Counted from the first letter of the stretch, positions 24,371-33,449 are shown. The stretch is DNA of 64,000 bases from Pseudomonas vlassakiae (GCF_014269035.2 NZ_JABWRP020000017.1:62001-126000); one strand, 5' to 3'. Translations and numbers: made by a program. The notes: generated by a model from the letters alone, not told the origin.

Positions 24371-25926
24371 GCGGTTTCATCCACCCAGCGTTGTTCCACC
24401 CGCGTGCGCGGGCCCTGTGGCGGAATGCCGGGGTGGCACTCCAGGTCGCCGACTTCCAGGCCACGGGCCAGCAGGCGTTCGCGCAGCGCACCGAGCTGGC
24501 TGTCGATCAGCCGAGCGGTCTGTTCGCGCTCGGCCCACAGCTGACCGGACAGCCGCCCCTGGAGCAGCTGCGCCTGCACCTGCAAAGGCCCCAGTGGCGC
24601 CAGGTCGAATGCCAGGTCGATGCGCCACAGCGCCTGCAGCGGGTCCTGCTGTTCGCGCTGCTGGCGTTCGGCCTGTTGTTCCGGAGTTTCCTCGCGCTGC
24701 AGTTTGACTTGCAGGGGAATGAACTCCTGGCCGTGGCGGATCGGTACTTCGGTCTGCCAGGTGGTCTGCAGGTTGCCGTTTTCCAACGTGCCGGATTGCT
24801 GCAGGCTGCTCAGGGCGTGGCTCTGCAAGCGCGAGATGGCGGCGGCGGCCAGGCGCAGCAGCTGTTGCAGGTCACCCTCGTTTTCCATGGCCTGCAACAG
24901 CCTCGAGGGCAGGGGAAAAGGCCCTGGGGGTGTCCTTGGGCTGACCCGGTCGAGCATGCCCAGGGCACTGCGGGCCATGGCCGGTAGTGCCTGGGCCAGG
25001 GTGGCGGAGGCGATCATCGGGCCGCTGGGGGCAGTGATCGAAGCCTGCGCCACCAGCCTGACCAGCTGCGCCTTGAGGTCGGTGACCACGCTGGCGCCAA
25101 GGCCGCCGAGCAGCTTGGCCTCAAGGAAGGCCCCACTGTTGTTCAGGGCCTGGGCGACGGCCTTGCCGTCACTGAGTTGGCGGGCATCCGGCAGGTTGGC
25201 CAGCAGGCTGTTGGCGGTGTTGCGCAGCTCGCTGTCGCTGCTCGGGCTGTTGGCGATCTGCTGCAGCGCACTGAGCAGGCCGGGCAAGGAAGCCTGGCGG
25301 CCTTGCTGGGCAAGCAGCTGCTGGGCGATGTTCAATTGCTCCTGGCGCCCGCTGAGCGGCACGAACCGCAGCGACTGGTCGCCTTGCACCAGGGCGCTGA
25401 GCAGGCTGCCGATCGGCAACGGGCGCGGACTGTCGACGGTCAACGTGGCGCCGGCCTGAGCGGTATTGAGCAAGCTGACCAGCGAGCGGAAAGTGGCCGC
25501 TTCACCCACGGTCTGGGGCAGCGCCTGGCTGGTCAGGACCTTGCCCTGCAGCAGGGTACCGACCGGCACCTTGCCGGTGTCCAGTTGGGTGAGGGTGGCG
25601 ATGTTGCTGGCGTTGGCTTGTTGCACCATGACGGCCAGGCGATTGCTCTCCGGCTGGCTGACGGTGAACTGGCTGCCTGGCAGGATCGGCTGGTTGGCAG
25701 TGGCCTGGACCTGTGTGCGGCTGCCGCTGCCCTGGATCACTTGCAACACCAGCTGGAAGGTATTGCCGCTCTGGCGCATCGTCAGCACTTCGGCCTGAGC
25801 GGTTTCGCCTGGCTTGAGCAGGCCCGGCTGCGCCTGGGTCAGGTTGAGCAGTTCACCGGTCAGCTGGGCCTTGATCGCTTGCACAGTGATCGCGGTTTGT
25901 GCGCCGAGACTATTGATTTCAGTCAT
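24367..25926 (-). CDS. FliK-like hook-length control domain protein
   Basis: The protein has 519 residues from the ATG at 25926. A long Gln/Leu/Ala-rich N-terminal region leads to a C-terminal hook-control domain (about 400-500, including WRIDLAFDLAPLGPLQVQAQL). The order and overlap with the FlhB-like gene resemble Bacillus ylqG-ylqH. It is distinct from the canonical fliK at the window start. No good Shine-Dalgarno precedes the start. Instead a TTGTATACAA palindrome ends two bases before the ATG. Its function in hook length is unproven. Confidence 0.85.
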   Translation of the reverse strand: MTEINSLGAQTAITVQAIKAQLTGELLNLTQAQPGLLKPGETAQAEVLTMRQSGNTFQLVLQVIQGSGSRTQVQATANQPILPGSQFTVSQPESNRLAVMVQQANASNIATLTQLDTGKVPVGTLLQGKVLTSQALPQTVGEAATFRSLVSLLNTAQAGATLTVDSPRPLPIGSLLSALVQGDQSLRFVPLSGRQEQLNIAQQLLAQQGRQASLPGLLSALQQIANSPSSDSELRNTANSLLANLPDARQLSDGKAVAQALNNSGAFLEAKLLGGLGASVVTDLKAQLVRLVAQASITAPSGPMIASATLAQALPAMARSALGMLDRVSPRTPPGPFPLPSRLLQAMENEGDLQQLLRLAAAAISRLQSHALSSLQQSGTLENGNLQTTWQTEVPIRHGQEFIPLQVKLQREETPEQQAERQQREQQDPLQALWRIDLAFDLAPLGPLQVQAQLLQGRLSGQLWAEREQTARLIDSQLGALRERLLARGLEVGDLECHPGIPPQGPRTRVEQRWVDETA

Positions 25927-25928
25927 GA

Positions 25929-25938
25929 TTGTATACAA
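25929..25938. promoter_or_regulatory. TTGTATACAA palindrome at start of fliK-like gene
   Basis: A perfect 10-bp palindrome of the kind bound by FadR-subfamily GntR regulators. The same sequence occurs at 42600, 55820 and 55959. Here it covers the ribosome-binding region of the fliK-like gene and lies in the divergent gap to ccmA. A regulatory role is inference. Confidence 0.45.
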
Positions 25939-26057
25939 CCTGTGGAACCCGCCCTCTTGGCAGCGTGGCAGCACATGTAATAATGCCTGCCGCCTGTCAC
26001 TGCCAGTATAACGGCAGCGAGGTGGGCGACTTGAGAAGCTATAGATAAGGCGAACCC

Positions 26058-26690
26058 GTGACCCTTCACCTCCAAGCCGTGGGCCTGGCCTGCGAGCGCG
26101 ACTGGCGCCTGCTGTTCGAGCAACTCGATTTCCAGCTGCGCCCCGGCGACATGCTGCAGATCAGCGGCCCCAACGGCAGTGGCAAGACCAGCCTGCTGCG
26201 CCTGTTGGCCGGGCTGATGCAGCCGACTGCCGGGCAGATCCTGCTGGGTGGCCAGCCGCTTGGCGACCAGCGCCATGCCTTGGCCAGCATCCTGCTGTGG
26301 ATCGGCCACGCTGCGGGTATCAAGGACCTGCTCACGGCGCAGGAGAATCTCACCTGGCTCTGCGCCTTGCATCAGCCGGCTACCCCTGAGGCCATCTGGT
26401 CGGCGCTCGAAGCGGTCGGCTTGCGCGGTTTCGAAGACGTTCCCTGCCATACCCTGTCCGCTGGCCAGCAGCGCCGCGTGGCCCTGGCCCGGCTGTATCT
26501 GCACAGCCCGCCGCTGTGGATCCTCGACGAACCCTTCACTGCCCTCGACAAGCAGGGCGTGGCCCAGCTCGAAGCACACCTGGCCGCTCACTGTGAACAG
26601 GGCGGCACGGTGGTGCTGACAACGCACCACACGCTGGAACGCAAGCCGTCCGGCTACCGGGAACTCAACCTGGGGCAATGGGCGGCATGA
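26058..26690 (+). CDS. ccmA: Heme exporter ATP-binding protein CcmA
   Basis: CcmA is the ATPase of the CcmABCD complex that releases holo-CcmE in cytochrome c maturation. The 210-residue ABC domain has Walker A GPNGSGKTS (37-45), signature LSAGQQRRVALAR and Walker B LWILDEPF. The start is GTG at 26058 with an AAGG upstream. The stop overlaps ccmB (ATGA). This is the first gene of a complete nine-gene ccm operon divergent from the fliK-like gene. Confidence 0.96.
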   Translation: MTLHLQAVGLACERDWRLLFEQLDFQLRPGDMLQISGPNGSGKTSLLRLLAGLMQPTAGQILLGGQPLGDQRHALASILLWIGHAAGIKDLLTAQENLTWLCALHQPATPEAIWSALEAVGLRGFEDVPCHTLSAGQQRRVALARLYLHSPPLWILDEPFTALDKQGVAQLEAHLAAHCEQGGTVVLTTHHTLERKPSGYRELNLGQWAA

Positions 26691-27355
26691 GCGTATTCAT
26701 CCTGTTGCTGCGCCGTGAAGCACGCCTGCTGTTCCGCCGCCCGGCGGAGCTGGCCAACCCGCTGGTGTTCTTCGCCATCGTCGTGGCGCTGTTCCCGCTG
26801 GCGGTTGGCCCGGAAAGCCAATTGTTGCAAACCTTGTCGCCTGGCCTGGTCTGGGTCGCGGCCTTGCTCGCCGTGCTGCTGTCGCTGGACGGCCTGTTTC
26901 GCAGCGATTTCGAGGACGGTTCGCTGGAGCAGTGGGTGCTGTCGCCGCACCCGCTGGCCATGCTGGTGCTGGCCAAGGTTTTGGCGCACTGGATCTTTTC
27001 CGGGCTGGCGCTGGTATTGTTGGCGCCGTTGCTGGCGCTGATGCTGGGCTTGCCCAGCCACTGCCTGCCGGTGCTGCTCGGTTCACTGCTGCTGGGCACC
27101 CCGGTGTTGAGCCTGCTGGGCGCTGTTGGCGCCGCGCTGACGGTCGGCCTCAAGCGCGGTGGTTTGTTACTGGCGCTGCTGATTCTGCCGTTGTATATCC
27201 CTGTATTGATCCTGGGCAGTGGTGCGTTGCAGGCGGCGTTGCAGAATATGCCTGCCACCGGCCATTTGCTCTGGCTCGCCAGCCTGACGGCCCTGGCGGT
27301 TACCCTGGCACCCTTTGCGATCGCGGCCGGGCTGAAGATCAGCGTCGGCGAATAA
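26687..27355 (+). CDS. ccmB: Heme exporter membrane protein CcmB
   Basis: CcmB (222 residues) is a six-helix membrane subunit of the CcmABCD complex. The sequence opens with MSVFILLLRREARLLFRRP, the family N-terminus, and contains SLDGLFRSDFEDGSLEQW. The ATG overlapping the ccmA stop is preferred over the in-frame ATG nine bases earlier. A small perfect hairpin lies between it and ccmC. Confidence 0.96.
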   Translation: MSVFILLLRREARLLFRRPAELANPLVFFAIVVALFPLAVGPESQLLQTLSPGLVWVAALLAVLLSLDGLFRSDFEDGSLEQWVLSPHPLAMLVLAKVLAHWIFSGLALVLLAPLLALMLGLPSHCLPVLLGSLLLGTPVLSLLGAVGAALTVGLKRGGLLLALLILPLYIPVLILGSGALQAALQNMPATGHLLWLASLTALAVTLAPFAIAAGLKISVGE

Positions 27356-27361
27356 CGAGTC

Positions 27362-27379
27362 CCGGGCTCTCAAGCCCGG
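27362..27379 (+). terminator. Hairpin between ccmB and ccmC
   Basis: A perfect 7-bp stem CCGGGCT/AGCCCGG with a CTCA loop lies in the 36-base gap. There is no T-run, so attenuation or mRNA protection is more likely than termination within this operon. Confidence 0.45.
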
Positions 27380-27391
27380 CTAATACCCTGG

Positions 27392-28168
27392 ATGTACCTG
27401 ATGAAAATGAGCTGGACGTGGTTCCACAAACTGGGTTCGCCGAAATGGTTCTATGCCATCAGCGGCCGCATGCTGCCATGGCTGGCCGTTTCCGCCGTGC
27501 TGCTGCTGGTGACCGGCGTGGTCTGGGGCCTGGCCTTCGCCCCTGAGGACTACCAGCAGGGCAATAGCTTCCGCATCATCTATATCCACGTGCCGGCGGC
27601 GATGCTGGCGCAGTCCTGCTATGTGCTGCTGGCGGTGGCCGGTGTGGTGGGGCTGGTGTGGAAGATGAAGCTGGCCGATGTCGCCCTGCAATGCGCAGCG
27701 CCCATCGGCGCCTGGATGACCGCCGTGGCGCTGGTCACCGGGGCCATCTGGGGCAAGCCGACCTGGGGCAGCTGGTGGGTCTGGGATGCACGGCTGACGT
27801 CGATGCTGATCCTGCTGTTCCTGTACTTCGGCATCATTGCCCTGGGCCAGGCCATCAGTAACCGCGACAGCGCGGCCAAGGCCTGCGCGGTGCTGGCCAT
27901 CGTCGGCGTGATCAACATCCCGATCATCAAGTATTCGGTGGAGTGGTGGAACACGCTGCATCAGGGCGCGACCTTCACCCTCACCGAAAAACCGGCGATG
28001 CCGGCCGAGATGTGGCTGCCGCTGCTGTGCACGGCGCTGGGCTTCTACTGTTTCTTCGGTGCCGTGCTGCTGCTGCGCATGCGCCTTGAAGTGCTCAAGC
28101 GCGAGGCACGCGCCAGTTGGGTCAAGGATGAAGTGTTGAACAGCCTTGGGCGGAGGGCCGCGCGATGA
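27392..28168 (+). CDS. ccmC: Heme exporter/heme-handling protein CcmC
   Basis: CcmC transfers heme to CcmE. It has 258 residues and six membrane helices. The tryptophan-rich heme-handling motif WGSWWVWDARLTS is present, with flanking conserved histidines (IYIHVPAA before it, NTLHQG after it). In-frame ATGs at 27392, 27401 and 27407 are all possible starts because no strong Shine-Dalgarno distinguishes them. The stop overlaps ccmD. Confidence 0.95.
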   Translation: MYLMKMSWTWFHKLGSPKWFYAISGRMLPWLAVSAVLLLVTGVVWGLAFAPEDYQQGNSFRIIYIHVPAAMLAQSCYVLLAVAGVVGLVWKMKLADVALQCAAPIGAWMTAVALVTGAIWGKPTWGSWWVWDARLTSMLILLFLYFGIIALGQAISNRDSAAKACAVLAIVGVINIPIIKYSVEWWNTLHQGATFTLTEKPAMPAEMWLPLLCTALGFYCFFGAVLLLRMRLEVLKREARASWVKDEVLNSLGRRAAR

Positions 28169-28341
28169 GTTTCGCTTCCTTCGGCGATTTTCTCGCCATG
28201 GGCCACCATGCCCTGTACGTCTGGTCGGCCTACGGCATCTGCCTGGCGGTGCTGGCGCTGAATGTCGCTGCACCGGTGCTGGCCCGCCGTCGCTACCTGC
28301 AAGATGAGGCGCGCCGTTTGCGCCGGGAGAACAACCAGTGA
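28165..28341 (+). CDS. ccmD: Small heme exporter protein CcmD
   Basis: A 58-residue protein beginning MSFASFGDFLAMGHHALYVW. One membrane helix (about residues 15-38) is followed by a basic tail rich in Arg (RRRYLQDEARRLRREN), as in CcmD. CcmD stabilises the CcmC-CcmE-heme complex and helps release holo-CcmE. The ATG overlaps the ccmC stop, and its stop overlaps the GTG of ccmE. Confidence 0.93.
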   Translation: MSFASFGDFLAMGHHALYVWSAYGICLAVLALNVAAPVLARRRYLQDEARRLRRENNQ

Positions 28342-28793
28342 ATCCGCAGCGCAAGAAACGCCTGTTCATCATCCTCGGCCTGCTGGCCGGGGTAGCGGTT
28401 GCCGTCGGCTTTGCCTTGAGCGCGCTGCAGCAGAACATCAACCTGTTCTACACACCGACCCAGATCGCCAACGGCGAAGCGCCGCTGGACACGCGCATTC
28501 GTGCCGGTGGCATGGTCGAAAAGGGGTCGGTGCAGCGTTCCTCCGATTCGCTCGACGTGCGTTTCGTGGTCACTGATTTCAACAAGTCGGTGCCAATCAC
28601 TTACCGCGGCATCCTGCCTGACCTGTTCCGTGAAGGGCAGGGCATCGTCGCCCTTGGCAAGCTCAACGGCGACGGCGTGGTAGTGGCCGACGAAGTGCTG
28701 GCCAAGCACGACGAGAAGTACATGCCACCGGAGGTCACCAAGGCCTTGAAGGAAAGCGGCCAGGCGGCCAGCGGTGCGGAGGCCAGGCCATGA
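28338..28793 (+). CDS. ccmE: Periplasmic heme chaperone CcmE
   Basis: CcmE covalently carries heme to the CcmF/H ligase. The 151-residue protein has an N-terminal membrane anchor (about 9-30) and a beta-barrel domain ending with the heme-binding H124 and Y128 in LAKHDEKYMPP. It starts with GTG overlapping the ccmD stop and ends overlapping ccmF. Confidence 0.97.
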   Translation: MNPQRKKRLFIILGLLAGVAVAVGFALSALQQNINLFYTPTQIANGEAPLDTRIRAGGMVEKGSVQRSSDSLDVRFVVTDFNKSVPITYRGILPDLFREGQGIVALGKLNGDGVVVADEVLAKHDEKYMPPEVTKALKESGQAASGAEARP

Positions 28794-30778
28794 ATGCAGC
28801 CCTGGTGATCCCCGAGCTCGGCCAGCTGGCGATGATCCTGGCAATCTGCTTCGCTGCCGTGCAGGCCACGCTGCCGCTGCTCGGTGCCTGGCGTGGTGAC
28901 AGCCTGTGGATGAGCCTGGCACGCCCGGCCGCCTGGGGCCAGTTCAGCTTCCTGGCCTTTGCCTTTGCCTGCCTGACCCATGCGTTCATGACCGACAACT
29001 TCTCGGTCGCCTACGTGGCCAGCAACTCCAACAGCGCCTTGCCGTGGTACTACAAGTTCAGTGCGGTGTGGGGTGCCCACGAAGGCTCGCTGCTGCTATG
29101 GGCGCTGATCCTCGGTGGCTGGACCTTTGCCGTGTCAATCTTCTCGCGCCAGTTGCCGCAGGTGATGCTGGCCCGCGTGCTGGCGGTGATGGGCATGATC
29201 AGCGTCGGTTTCCTGAGCTTCCTGATCATCACTTCCAACCCGTTCCAGCGCCTGCTGCCGCAGGTGCCGACCGATGGCCGTGACCTCAACCCGTTGTTGC
29301 AGGACTTCGGCCTGATCGTCCACCCACCGATGCTGTACATGGGTTATGTGGGCTTCTCGGTGGCCTTCGCCTTTGCCATTGCTGCGCTGCTCGGCGGGCG
29401 GCTGGACGCAGCCTGGGCGCGCTGGTCGCGGCCCTGGACCATCGTCGCCTGGGCCTTCCTCGGCGTGGGTATCACCCTGGGTTCGTGGTGGGCCTATTAC
29501 GAACTGGGCTGGGGTGGCTGGTGGTTCTGGGACCCGGTGGAGAACGCCTCGTTCATGCCTTGGCTGGTGGGTACCGCGCTGATCCACTCGCTGGCAGTGA
29601 CGGAAAAACGCGGGGTGTTCAAGAGCTGGACCGTGCTGCTGGCGATTGCCGCGTTCTCGCTGAGCCTGCTGGGGACCTTCCTGGTGCGCTCCGGGGTGCT
29701 GACCTCGGTGCATGCGTTCGCTGCCGACCCTGCGCGTGGCGTGTTCATCCTGATCTTCCTGCTGTTCGTGGTCGGTGGCTCGCTGACCCTGTTCGCCCTG
29801 CGCGCCCCGGTGGTCAAGAGCCAGGTCGGCTTTGCCCTGTGGTCGCGGGAGACACTGCTGCTGGCCAACAACCTGATCCTGGTGGTGGCCGCTTCGATGA
29901 TCCTGCTGGGCACCTTGTATCCGCTGGTGCTCGATGCCCTGACCGGTGCCAAGCTGTCGGTCGGCCCACCTTACTTCGATGCCCTGTTCCTGCCGCTGAT
30001 GGCGCTGCTGATGGGGGTGCTGAGCGTGGGTGTGGTGGTGCGCTGGAAGGACACCCCCGGCAAATGGCTGGCGAACATGATGACCCCGGTGCTGATCGGC
30101 AGCGCGGTGCTGGCGCCGATCGCTGGCTTGATCGTCGACGATCTCGACTGGCCGGTCCTGAGCGCCTTCGCCCTCGCGGCCTGGGTGGTGCTGGGCGGGC
30201 TGCGCGACATCGTCGACAAGACCCGCCACAAGGGCCTGGCCAAGGGTGTGCGTGGCCTGACCCGCAGCTACTGGGGCATGCAATTGGCGCACCTGGGCCT
30301 GGCGGTGTGTGCCCTGGGCGTGGTGCTGTCGAGCAACAACAGCGCCGAGCGTGACCTGCGCATGGCGCCGGGCGAGAGCGTCGAGCTGGGCGGTTACCAC
30401 TTCCTGTTCGAGGGCGCCAAGCACTTCGAGGGGCCGAACTTCATTTCTGACAAGGGCACCATCGTCGTCACCCGCGATGGCCGTGAAGTGACGACATTGC
30501 ACCCGGAGAAACGCCTGTACACCGTGCAGCAGTCGATGATGACCGAGGCCGGCATCGATGCCGGCTTCACCCGTGACCTGTACGTTGCCTTGGGCGAGCC
30601 ATTGGAAAACGGCGCCTGGGCAGTGCGCGTACACATCAAGCCTTACGTCCGCTGGATCTGGCTGGGCGGTCTGCTGACCGGCCTGGGTGGGTTGCTGGCG
30701 GCCTTCGACCGGCGCTACCGCGTCAAGGTCAAGACCCGGGTGCGTGAAGCCCTGGGCGTGTCTGGAGCTGCTGCATGA
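28790..30778 (+). CDS. ccmF: Cytochrome c heme lyase subunit CcmF
   Basis: CcmF is the large membrane subunit of the heme ligase that attaches heme to apocytochrome c. It has 662 residues and about 14-15 membrane helices. The heme-binding WWD motif (GWGGWWFWDPVENASF) lies near residue 240. A periplasmic domain near residues 520-610 precedes the last helix. It overlaps ccmE and ccmG by four bases each. Confidence 0.97.
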   Translation: MNAALVIPELGQLAMILAICFAAVQATLPLLGAWRGDSLWMSLARPAAWGQFSFLAFAFACLTHAFMTDNFSVAYVASNSNSALPWYYKFSAVWGAHEGSLLLWALILGGWTFAVSIFSRQLPQVMLARVLAVMGMISVGFLSFLIITSNPFQRLLPQVPTDGRDLNPLLQDFGLIVHPPMLYMGYVGFSVAFAFAIAALLGGRLDAAWARWSRPWTIVAWAFLGVGITLGSWWAYYELGWGGWWFWDPVENASFMPWLVGTALIHSLAVTEKRGVFKSWTVLLAIAAFSLSLLGTFLVRSGVLTSVHAFAADPARGVFILIFLLFVVGGSLTLFALRAPVVKSQVGFALWSRETLLLANNLILVVAASMILLGTLYPLVLDALTGAKLSVGPPYFDALFLPLMALLMGVLSVGVVVRWKDTPGKWLANMMTPVLIGSAVLAPIAGLIVDDLDWPVLSAFALAAWVVLGGLRDIVDKTRHKGLAKGVRGLTRSYWGMQLAHLGLAVCALGVVLSSNNSAERDLRMAPGESVELGGYHFLFEGAKHFEGPNFISDKGTIVVTRDGREVTTLHPEKRLYTVQQSMMTEAGIDAGFTRDLYVALGEPLENGAWAVRVHIKPYVRWIWLGGLLTGLGGLLAAFDRRYRVKVKTRVREALGVSGAAA

Positions 30779-31311
30779 AGCGTTGGATCATGGTCGTACC
30801 ACTGGCGGTATTCCTGCTGATGGCGGTTTTCCTCTACAAGGGGCTGTTCCTCAAGCCCGACGAGCTGCCGTCGGCGATGATCGGCAAACCGTTCCCGGCG
30901 TTCGCCCTGGCGTCGACCCAGGGGGACCGCAACCTGACCCAGGCCGACCTGCATGGCCGGCCGGCGTTGGTCAACGTGTGGGCCACCTGGTGCCCGTCGT
31001 GCAAGATCGAGCACCCGTACCTGAACCAGCTGGCCCAGCAGGGCGTGGTGATCCACGGCATCAACTACAAGGATGACAACGCGGCCGCGCAGAAGTGGCT
31101 GGCCGAGTTCCACAACCCCTACCAGCTGGATATCCGTGACGAGCAGGGCAGCCTGGGGCTGGACCTGGGCGTGTACGGTGCACCGGAAACCTTCCTCATC
31201 GACGCCAAGGGCATCATCCGCTACAAGCACGTCGGCATCGTCGACGCCGACGTCTGGCGCCAGCAGCTGGCGCCGCTGTACCAGGGGCTGGTCGACGAGG
31301 CCACGCCATGA
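30775..31311 (+). CDS. ccmG: Thiol:disulfide interchange protein CcmG (DsbE)
   Basis: CcmG is a membrane-anchored thioredoxin-like reductase that keeps the CXXCH cysteines of apocytochrome c or CcmH reduced. The 178-residue protein has an N-terminal helix (about 4-22) and the active site W-C73-P-S-C76. A cis-Pro region lies in GAPETFLID. The start overlaps ccmF and the stop overlaps ccmH. Confidence 0.96.
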   Translation: MKRWIMVVPLAVFLLMAVFLYKGLFLKPDELPSAMIGKPFPAFALASTQGDRNLTQADLHGRPALVNVWATWCPSCKIEHPYLNQLAQQGVVIHGINYKDDNAAAQKWLAEFHNPYQLDIRDEQGSLGLDLGVYGAPETFLIDAKGIIRYKHVGIVDADVWRQQLAPLYQGLVDEATP

Positions 31312-31784
31312 GGCGCTGGGTGGCAGCCGCCGTGCTGGGCATGAGCCTGGCCGGTGTGGCCAAGGCGGCTATCGATACCTACCAGTTCCGTGATGACGCC
31401 GAGCGCGAGCGTTACCAGCAACTGACCAAGGAACTGCGCTGCCCCAAGTGCCAGAACCAGGACATCGCCGATTCCAACGCACCGATCGCCGCCGACCTGC
31501 GCCGCGAGATCTTCCGCATGCTCGGCGAAGGCAAGAGCAACCAGCAGATCGTCGATTTCATGGTCGACCGCTATGGTGACTTCGTGCGCTACAAGCCGGC
31601 ACTCAGTGGCCGCACCTGGCTGCTGTGGTTCGGCCCGGGCATCTTGTTGGCCGGTGGTTTCGTGGTGCTGGCGGTGATTGTCCGCCGTCGCCGTGGCCCG
31701 GCGGCCCAGGCTGCCGAGGAACTGTCCGTCGAAGAACGCGAGCGTCTCGCCAAACTGCTGGAAAAAGAACAGACCCATGACTGA
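31308..31784 (+). CDS. ccmH: Cytochrome c maturation protein CcmH
   Basis: CcmH is a thioredoxin-partner subunit of the heme ligase. The 158-residue protein has a signal peptide (about 1-20, ending AKA), the redox motif LRC45PKC48QNQ, and a membrane helix at about 103-123. It has only the N-terminal CcmH domain; the TPR part is encoded separately by the next gene, which overlaps it by eight bases. Confidence 0.96.
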   Translation: MRRWVAAAVLGMSLAGVAKAAIDTYQFRDDAERERYQQLTKELRCPKCQNQDIADSNAPIAADLRREIFRMLGEGKSNQQIVDFMVDRYGDFVRYKPALSGRTWLLWFGPGILLAGGFVVLAVIVRRRRGPAAQAAEELSVEERERLAKLLEKEQTHD

Positions 31785-32967
31785 ATTCTGGCTTAGCGCG
31801 GGCCTGCTGCTGCTCGCCGCCCTCGGCTTCTTGCTGATCCCGATCCTGCGCGGCCGTCGCCAGCAGCAGGAAGAAGACCGCACCGCATTGAATGTCGCGC
31901 TGTATCAGGAACGCGTCGCAGAGCTGGCCGCCCAGCAGGCGGCCGGCGTGCTCGACGAGGGGCAGATGGCCAAGGGCCGCGATGAGGCTGCCCGTGAGCT
32001 GCTGGCTGACACAGAGGGTGCGGAACCCGTGCGTCAGGGCCACCTGGGCAAGGCCCTGCCATTGCTGGCGGCAGTGCTGGTGCCTTTGCTGGCACTGGGG
32101 CTGTACCTGCACTTCGGTGCGGCGGACAAGGTCGAGCTGACCCAGGAATTCGCCGCCGCACCGAAGACGATGGACGAAATGACCACGCGCCTGGAGCGTG
32201 CCGTGGAGGCGCAGCCCGACTCGGCTGAAGGCCTGTACTTCCTTGGCCGGGCCTATATGGCCCAGCAACGTCCGGCCGACGCGGCACGCGCCTACGAGCG
32301 CGCTGTCGCCCTGGCCGGTCGCCAGCCCGAGCTGCTGGGCCAGTGGGCCCAGGCACTGTATTTCGCGGCAGACAAGAAATGGAGCCCGCAGGTGCAGGCG
32401 CTGACCGACGAAGCACTCAAGGCCGACCCGAATGAAGTCACCAGCCTTGGCCTGCGCGGTATCGCCGCCTTCGAAGGCGAGCGCTACCAGGCAGCCATCG
32501 ACTACTGGAACCGCCTGCTGGCGCAGCTGCCAGAGGGCGATGCCTCGCGGGCGGCACTGCAAGGCGGCATCGACCGCGCGGCAGAGCGGCTGGGCAGCAC
32601 CGGGGGCAAACCGCAGGCCACAGCGGCAGCCCGGCTGAAGGTGCGGGTGGAGCTGGCGGCGGCGCTCAAGGACAAGGTCAAGCCTGACGACACCGTGTTC
32701 ATCTTCGCCCGTGCCAGCAACGGCCCGCCCATGCCGCTGGCGGCCAAGCGGGTCACCGTGGCGCAGTTGCCGCTGGAAGTGGAATTGTCCGACGCTGACG
32801 CTATGCTGCCGCAGATGAAACTGTCACAGTTCGCCGAAGTCCAACTGGTCGCACGTGTATCCCGCGCCGGCCAGCCGACCCGCGGCGAATGGGTCGGCCA
32901 GGGCGCACCCCTGGCCAATACCACCCAGGCCACCCAGCACTTGACCATCGACAGCCCCGACCAGTAA
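31777..32967 (+). CDS. ccmI: Cytochrome c biogenesis protein CcmI (CycH)
   Basis: CcmI presents apocytochrome c to the ligase. The 396-residue protein has two membrane helices (about 3-21 and 92-112) separated by a cytoplasmic loop, followed by periplasmic TPR repeats (about 130-260) and a C-terminal beta-rich domain. The ATG at 31777 overlaps ccmH by eight bases. The longer open frame from 31678 runs inside ccmH and was not used. Confidence 0.93.
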   Translation: MTEFWLSAGLLLLAALGFLLIPILRGRRQQQEEDRTALNVALYQERVAELAAQQAAGVLDEGQMAKGRDEAARELLADTEGAEPVRQGHLGKALPLLAAVLVPLLALGLYLHFGAADKVELTQEFAAAPKTMDEMTTRLERAVEAQPDSAEGLYFLGRAYMAQQRPADAARAYERAVALAGRQPELLGQWAQALYFAADKKWSPQVQALTDEALKADPNEVTSLGLRGIAAFEGERYQAAIDYWNRLLAQLPEGDASRAALQGGIDRAAERLGSTGGKPQATAAARLKVRVELAAALKDKVKPDDTVFIFARASNGPPMPLAAKRVTVAQLPLEVELSDADAMLPQMKLSQFAEVQLVARVSRAGQPTRGEWVGQGAPLANTTQATQHLTIDSPDQ

Positions 32968-32979
32968 GAGAACAACACC

Positions 32980-33396
32980 ATGCATAGCACCGTCCGCCTG
33001 ACCCTGATTACCCTGGCCCTGGGTTTGTCCGCGTGTACGGTGCAGCAGCCGTACGAGCAGCCGTCGCCGCCGGTCGAGAGCGTGCCACCGCACCAGGGGC
33101 CAGCGGTGAAACCGCTGCCGGGTGGCCAGCCGTCGAAGCCGAGCAAGCCAGCGGCGATTCCCAAGCCAATGCCAAGGACCTCCGCCAGCTTTGCACCACC
33201 GCCGGGTGGCGCCAGCCACTGGGACCCGAAGCTTGGGGTGTATGTGCTGGAGAACAAGACCAATGTCTTTTACCGGCAGCGTACCTACTACCGCTATGAC
33301 AACGGCTGGAGCTGGTCGCTGAACCCGGATGGGCCATGGCAGGAGACTGACAGCAGTGGTGTGCCGGGTGGGTTGGGGCGAGCCTACGGGCAGTAA
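32980..33396 (+). CDS. Putative lipoprotein of unknown function
   Basis: A 138-residue protein with a signal peptide and lipobox LSAC (Cys19). A Pro/Ser-rich spacer (about 25-70) precedes a compact C-terminal part rich in Tyr/Trp (YVLENKTNVFYRQRTYYRYDNGWSWSLNPDGPW). It follows ccmI by 12 bases on the same strand and could be the last gene of the ccm transcript. I do not recognise a function; an envelope role is inferred from the lipobox. Confidence 0.8.
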   Translation: MHSTVRLTLITLALGLSACTVQQPYEQPSPPVESVPPHQGPAVKPLPGGQPSKPSKPAAIPKPMPRTSASFAPPPGGASHWDPKLGVYVLENKTNVFYRQRTYYRYDNGWSWSLNPDGPWQETDSSGVPGGLGRAYGQ

Positions 33397-33410
33397 CTTT
33401 TAGGCCGGTA

Positions 33411-33449
33411 CAGTACAGTTTCAGCTGGATATTTCAGTTGACTGTACTG
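33411..33449. promoter_or_regulatory. Inverted repeat upstream of 2-hydroxyacid dehydrogenase
   Basis: Perfect 9-bp arms CAGTACAGT/ACTGTACTG are separated by 21 bases, so centres are 30 bases apart on one DNA face. The repeat lies 47 bases before the dehydrogenase start, suitable for a dimeric regulator. CTGTACT-type sites are known for MocR/GntR regulators. Which protein binds here is unknown. Confidence 0.5.
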
